Both the position numbers and the translations under genes were made by a program. Below the pieces are notes generated by a model, which made no database searches, was not told where the DNA came from, and worked only from the letters and a program-made list of their open reading frames with translations. Positions 13,995 through 15,905 of a stretch of DNA of 15,905 nucleotides are shown piece after piece. The stretch is taken from contig DFGL01000072.1 in NCBI GenBank assembly GCA_002371215.1, forward strand, positions 8,284 through 24,188, given 5' to 3'. The stretch's first letter is position 1. Each line of letters begins with the position of its first letter. The stretch comes from Ruminococcaceae bacterium UBA3751 (GTDB lineage Bacteria > Bacillota > Clostridia > Oscillospirales > Acutalibacteraceae).

Positions 13995-14741
13995 ATGAGT
14001 GATTTAACGTATAAACTTGAGGTGTTTGAGGGTCCTATGGACTTGCTTTTACATCTTATCAGTAAGCATAAACTGAATATTAACGATATTCCTATTGTTG
14101 AGCTTGTTAATCAGTATCTTGATTACGTCAGGCAGATGGAAGAGGCGGATTTTGACGTTGCGGGCGACTTCCTTGAAATGGCAGCAAGACTTATATACAT
14201 AAAAACAGTTTCTTTATTGCCCAAGCACGAAGAGGCTGAAAAGCTTAAAAAGGAACTTACAGGTGAGCTAATCGAATATCGTGATTGTAAATTGATGGCT
14301 GAAAAACTGTCTAAACAGACTGACGGCTTCGGAAGATTTGTTCGTGAGCCGCAGGGAGGCTGGGTTAATTATGATTATGAGCGTTTTCATGAAGGTGAGG
14401 AACTTCTTCAGGCTTATGTTAACGCTGCGGGTAAGGCAATGCGCAAGCTACCCCCACCGATAGACAGCTTTAAGGTTATTGTTGCTAAAAAATTTGTTAA
14501 CGTAGCGTCAAAAGTAAGAACTGTTATGAGAAAGCTTTGGAGCGGTAAAAAGGTAAAGTTTACCTCACTGTTTGAAGGAGCACAGTCTAAAAGCGACTTG
14601 GTTGCTACTTTTTTGGCGGTTCTTGAGCTCGCAAAAACAAAAAGAATTACAATCGAAGGGGATATGGTAAACCCTGAGGTTCAGATGGTTAATAATGTAA
14701 ATGAAGCAGAAATTTTTAATGAGGTAGACACAGTTGAGTAA
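13995..14741 (+). CDS. scpA: Segregation and condensation protein A (kleisin)
   Basis: This 248-aa kleisin bridges the two SMC heads in the bacterial condensin. The N-terminal signature YKLEVFEGPMDLLLHLI (6-22) and the ARLIYIKTVSLLP helix (64-76) are clear, and the C-terminal winged helix (about 175-230) is present. AAAGG lies just ahead of the ATG. It overlaps scpB by 8 bases, so the two subunits are translated together. The smc gene is elsewhere. Confidence 0.95.
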   Translation: MSDLTYKLEVFEGPMDLLLHLISKHKLNINDIPIVELVNQYLDYVRQMEEADFDVAGDFLEMAARLIYIKTVSLLPKHEEAEKLKKELTGELIEYRDCKLMAEKLSKQTDGFGRFVREPQGGWVNYDYERFHEGEELLQAYVNAAGKAMRKLPPPIDSFKVIVAKKFVNVASKVRTVMRKLWSGKKVKFTSLFEGAQSKSDLVATFLAVLELAKTKRITIEGDMVNPEVQMVNNVNEAEIFNEVDTVE

Positions 14742-15348
14742 AACAGATAATATTCTGTCAGCTCTTGAGGCTATGTTATTTGCGGCAGGCGATCCCGTTG
14801 GGGTTGCCAAGCTTGCGGAAGTGCTTGAGCTCGACATTGAAACGGTAACAAAAATGCTCGGTCACTTGTCGGCTACATATGACGAAAGAAACTCCGGGCT
14901 TATGCTTATTAAAATTGATAACAAATATCAGCTTTGCACAAGGGAAGCTTATAGCGACTCTGTGCGCAAGCTCCTTGAAATAAAAAAGAATGCTCCGCTT
15001 TCCAACGCAGCATTTGAAGTTCTTGCAATTGTAGCGTATAATAAAACAGTAACAAGGTCTTTTATTGAACAGGTAAGGGGCGTCGACTGTTCCGGCTCAA
15101 TCGCCTCTCTTGTTCAAAAAGGACTTATAGAGGAGAAGGGAAGGCTTGACTTACCCGGTCGTCCGCTAATTTACGGAACTACCGACAGATTTTTGAGATG
15201 CTTTTCTCTTAATTCTCTTGATGATTTACCTGATTTACCAAAAACCGAGGAGGTTGAAAAAATATCGGGTAATGACGGTCAAACATCGTTGTTTGATGAT
15301 GAAAAAGAGAATGAAAATGATAATAAAAGTGAGGAGGCTGAAGAATAG
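14734..15348 (+). CDS. scpB: Segregation and condensation protein B
   Basis: This 204-aa subunit dimerises and binds ScpA to control the SMC complex. The start is TTG 14734, inside the scpA end, with GAGGTA (14721-14726) ahead of it. The two tandem winged helices span about 5-155; LEAMLFAAGDPV (11-22) and GRPLIYGTTDRFL (142-154) are family signatures. From about 165 onward there is a disordered acidic tail rich in Glu, Asp and Asn, longer than in the minimal protein. No sign of damage. Confidence 0.95.
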   Translation: MSKTDNILSALEAMLFAAGDPVGVAKLAEVLELDIETVTKMLGHLSATYDERNSGLMLIKIDNKYQLCTREAYSDSVRKLLEIKKNAPLSNAAFEVLAIVAYNKTVTRSFIEQVRGVDCSGSIASLVQKGLIEEKGRLDLPGRPLIYGTTDRFLRCFSLNSLDDLPDLPKTEEVEKISGNDGQTSLFDDEKENENDNKSEEAEE

Positions 15349-15351
15349 TAA

Positions 15352-15905
15352 ATGAAAGTTTTTCTAATAATACTTGCAGTTATTGTTTTACTGATTATTC
15401 TTATTCTATGTATTTCAGCTGAATTCACAATTATTTTTGATAACGGCTGGTCAACAAAGGTTAAAGTTTTGTTTATTGAAAAGGATATTCAGCTGACAAA
15501 GCTTCTCTCATTTCTTGTAGCTCCTGAAAAGGCAGGCGCAGATGCCGCTGAAAAGAGTAAGGAAAAGAAAAAACAAAAGGATGCAGCCAAGGTTGACGAA
15601 GTAGCTTCCATAGAAGATAACGAGGCTGAAGATAATGCTGAGCAGAAAGCTGATGAAAAGACAGTCAACGAATCAGCAGAAACGCCAAAAATCAGCGAAA
15701 CCGTTGAAGACGACGCTTCTGATAACGCCAAAGAAGAAACTGCAGAAATGATAAACGGCGAAGAAGAAAAGCCCAAGAAAGCTAATCCTGTTAAAAAGAT
15801 TTATGATGACGAAGGCGTATTTGGAATACTGCTTCTTATTTCAAATTTACTGCAAACGGTGAATTCGGCAGTAACAACTTTAATTAAAGGTTTGCATATT
15901 TACTC
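15352..15905 (+). CDS. DUF2953-type membrane protein, 3' end outside window
   Basis: The frame is open from ATG 15352 to the window end (184 codons). It begins with one membrane helix (4-22), then a beta-like segment (24-50), and at 153-184 resumes a helical pattern (GVFGILLLISNLLQTV) typical of DUF2953. Between them, about residues 60-148, is a highly charged Glu/Lys/Ala/Asp-rich linker that looks disordered. The position right after scpA-scpB is where Clostridia usually carry DUF2953 followed by a YtfJ/GerW-type sporulation protein, so that gene may be next. GAGGAGG (15330-15336) inside scpB is rather far from the ATG, so start by coupling from scpB is possible. The family call rests on position and helix pattern. 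Confidence 0.7.
   Translation, partial: MKVFLIILAVIVLLIILILCISAEFTIIFDNGWSTKVKVLFIEKDIQLTKLLSFLVAPEKAGADAAEKSKEKKKQKDAAKVDEVASIEDNEAEDNAEQKADEKTVNESAETPKISETVEDDASDNAKEETAEMINGEEEKPKKANPVKKIYDDEGVFGILLLISNLLQTVNSAVTTLIKGLHIY

Noticed and set aside
15489..15776. Minus-strand serine-rich 95-codon open frame
   Set aside because: Antisense to the Glu/Lys/Ala-rich linker of the DUF2953 gene, whose charged codons read as serine-rich sequence on the other strand.

Overview
The window looks like chromosome of an AT-rich, low-GC Gram-positive anaerobe, most likely a Clostridia member near Ruminococcaceae/Oscillospiraceae. The basis is strong AGGAGG-type ribosome sites, near-consensus sigma-A promoters, a dockerin-like half repeat, a short-peptide type I associate with gut Firmicutes, an ECF S component, NifS/NifU iron-sulfur assembly, and a DUF1385-prmC and site-2-protease-scpA-scpB-DUF2953 order. 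The assignment is by pattern only. I see no phage, transposase, CRISPR array or resistance cassette.

Layout. 1-502: the 3' end of a tRNA-Leu(UAA) with its terminator, then a minus-strand tRNA-Lys(UUU). A 91-bp direct repeat places a second copy of the tRNA-Lys 3' end and its terminator 164 bp downstream of the real one. 546-2065: a secreted transglutaminase-like protein ending in a single dockerin-type calcium motif. 2071-2439: a small two-helix membrane protein convergent to it, sharing a bidirectional terminator. 2539-3737: an ECF S component followed by a small radical SAM protein, which matches the queuosine-precursor salvage pair QrtT-QueL. 3754-7416: nifS-nifU-nadA-mnmA, a sulfur/iron-sulfur operon with two matching CCTA-N9-TAGG operators around its promoter. 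7557-7814: a 51-codon peptide gene with its own promoter and terminator. 7890-15905: a run of nine same-strand genes with gaps of 18 bp or less: lipoprotein, OmpR-type response regulator, sensor kinase, DUF1385 membrane protein, prmC, site-2-type protease, scpA, scpB and DUF2953 (cut by the window end).

How the genes work together. NifS takes sulfur from cysteine. NifU builds Fe-S clusters, NadA is a [4Fe-4S] enzyme, and MnmA puts sulfur on tRNA wobble uridine. QueL is also Fe-S dependent and, with MnmA, points to wobble-base modification (queuosine and s2U) as a theme of the left half. The right half joins a signalling unit (lipoprotein plus two-component pair) to housekeeping genes for translation termination and chromosome segregation.

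The most interesting items are the qrtT-queL salvage pair, the twin operators before nifS, the stand-alone 51-aa peptide, the lipoprotein/two-component unit that reads into housekeeping genes, and the duplicated tRNA-Lys 3' end. Nothing here is clearly a wholly new system. The peptide gene and the lipoprotein-sensor unit are the least explained parts.
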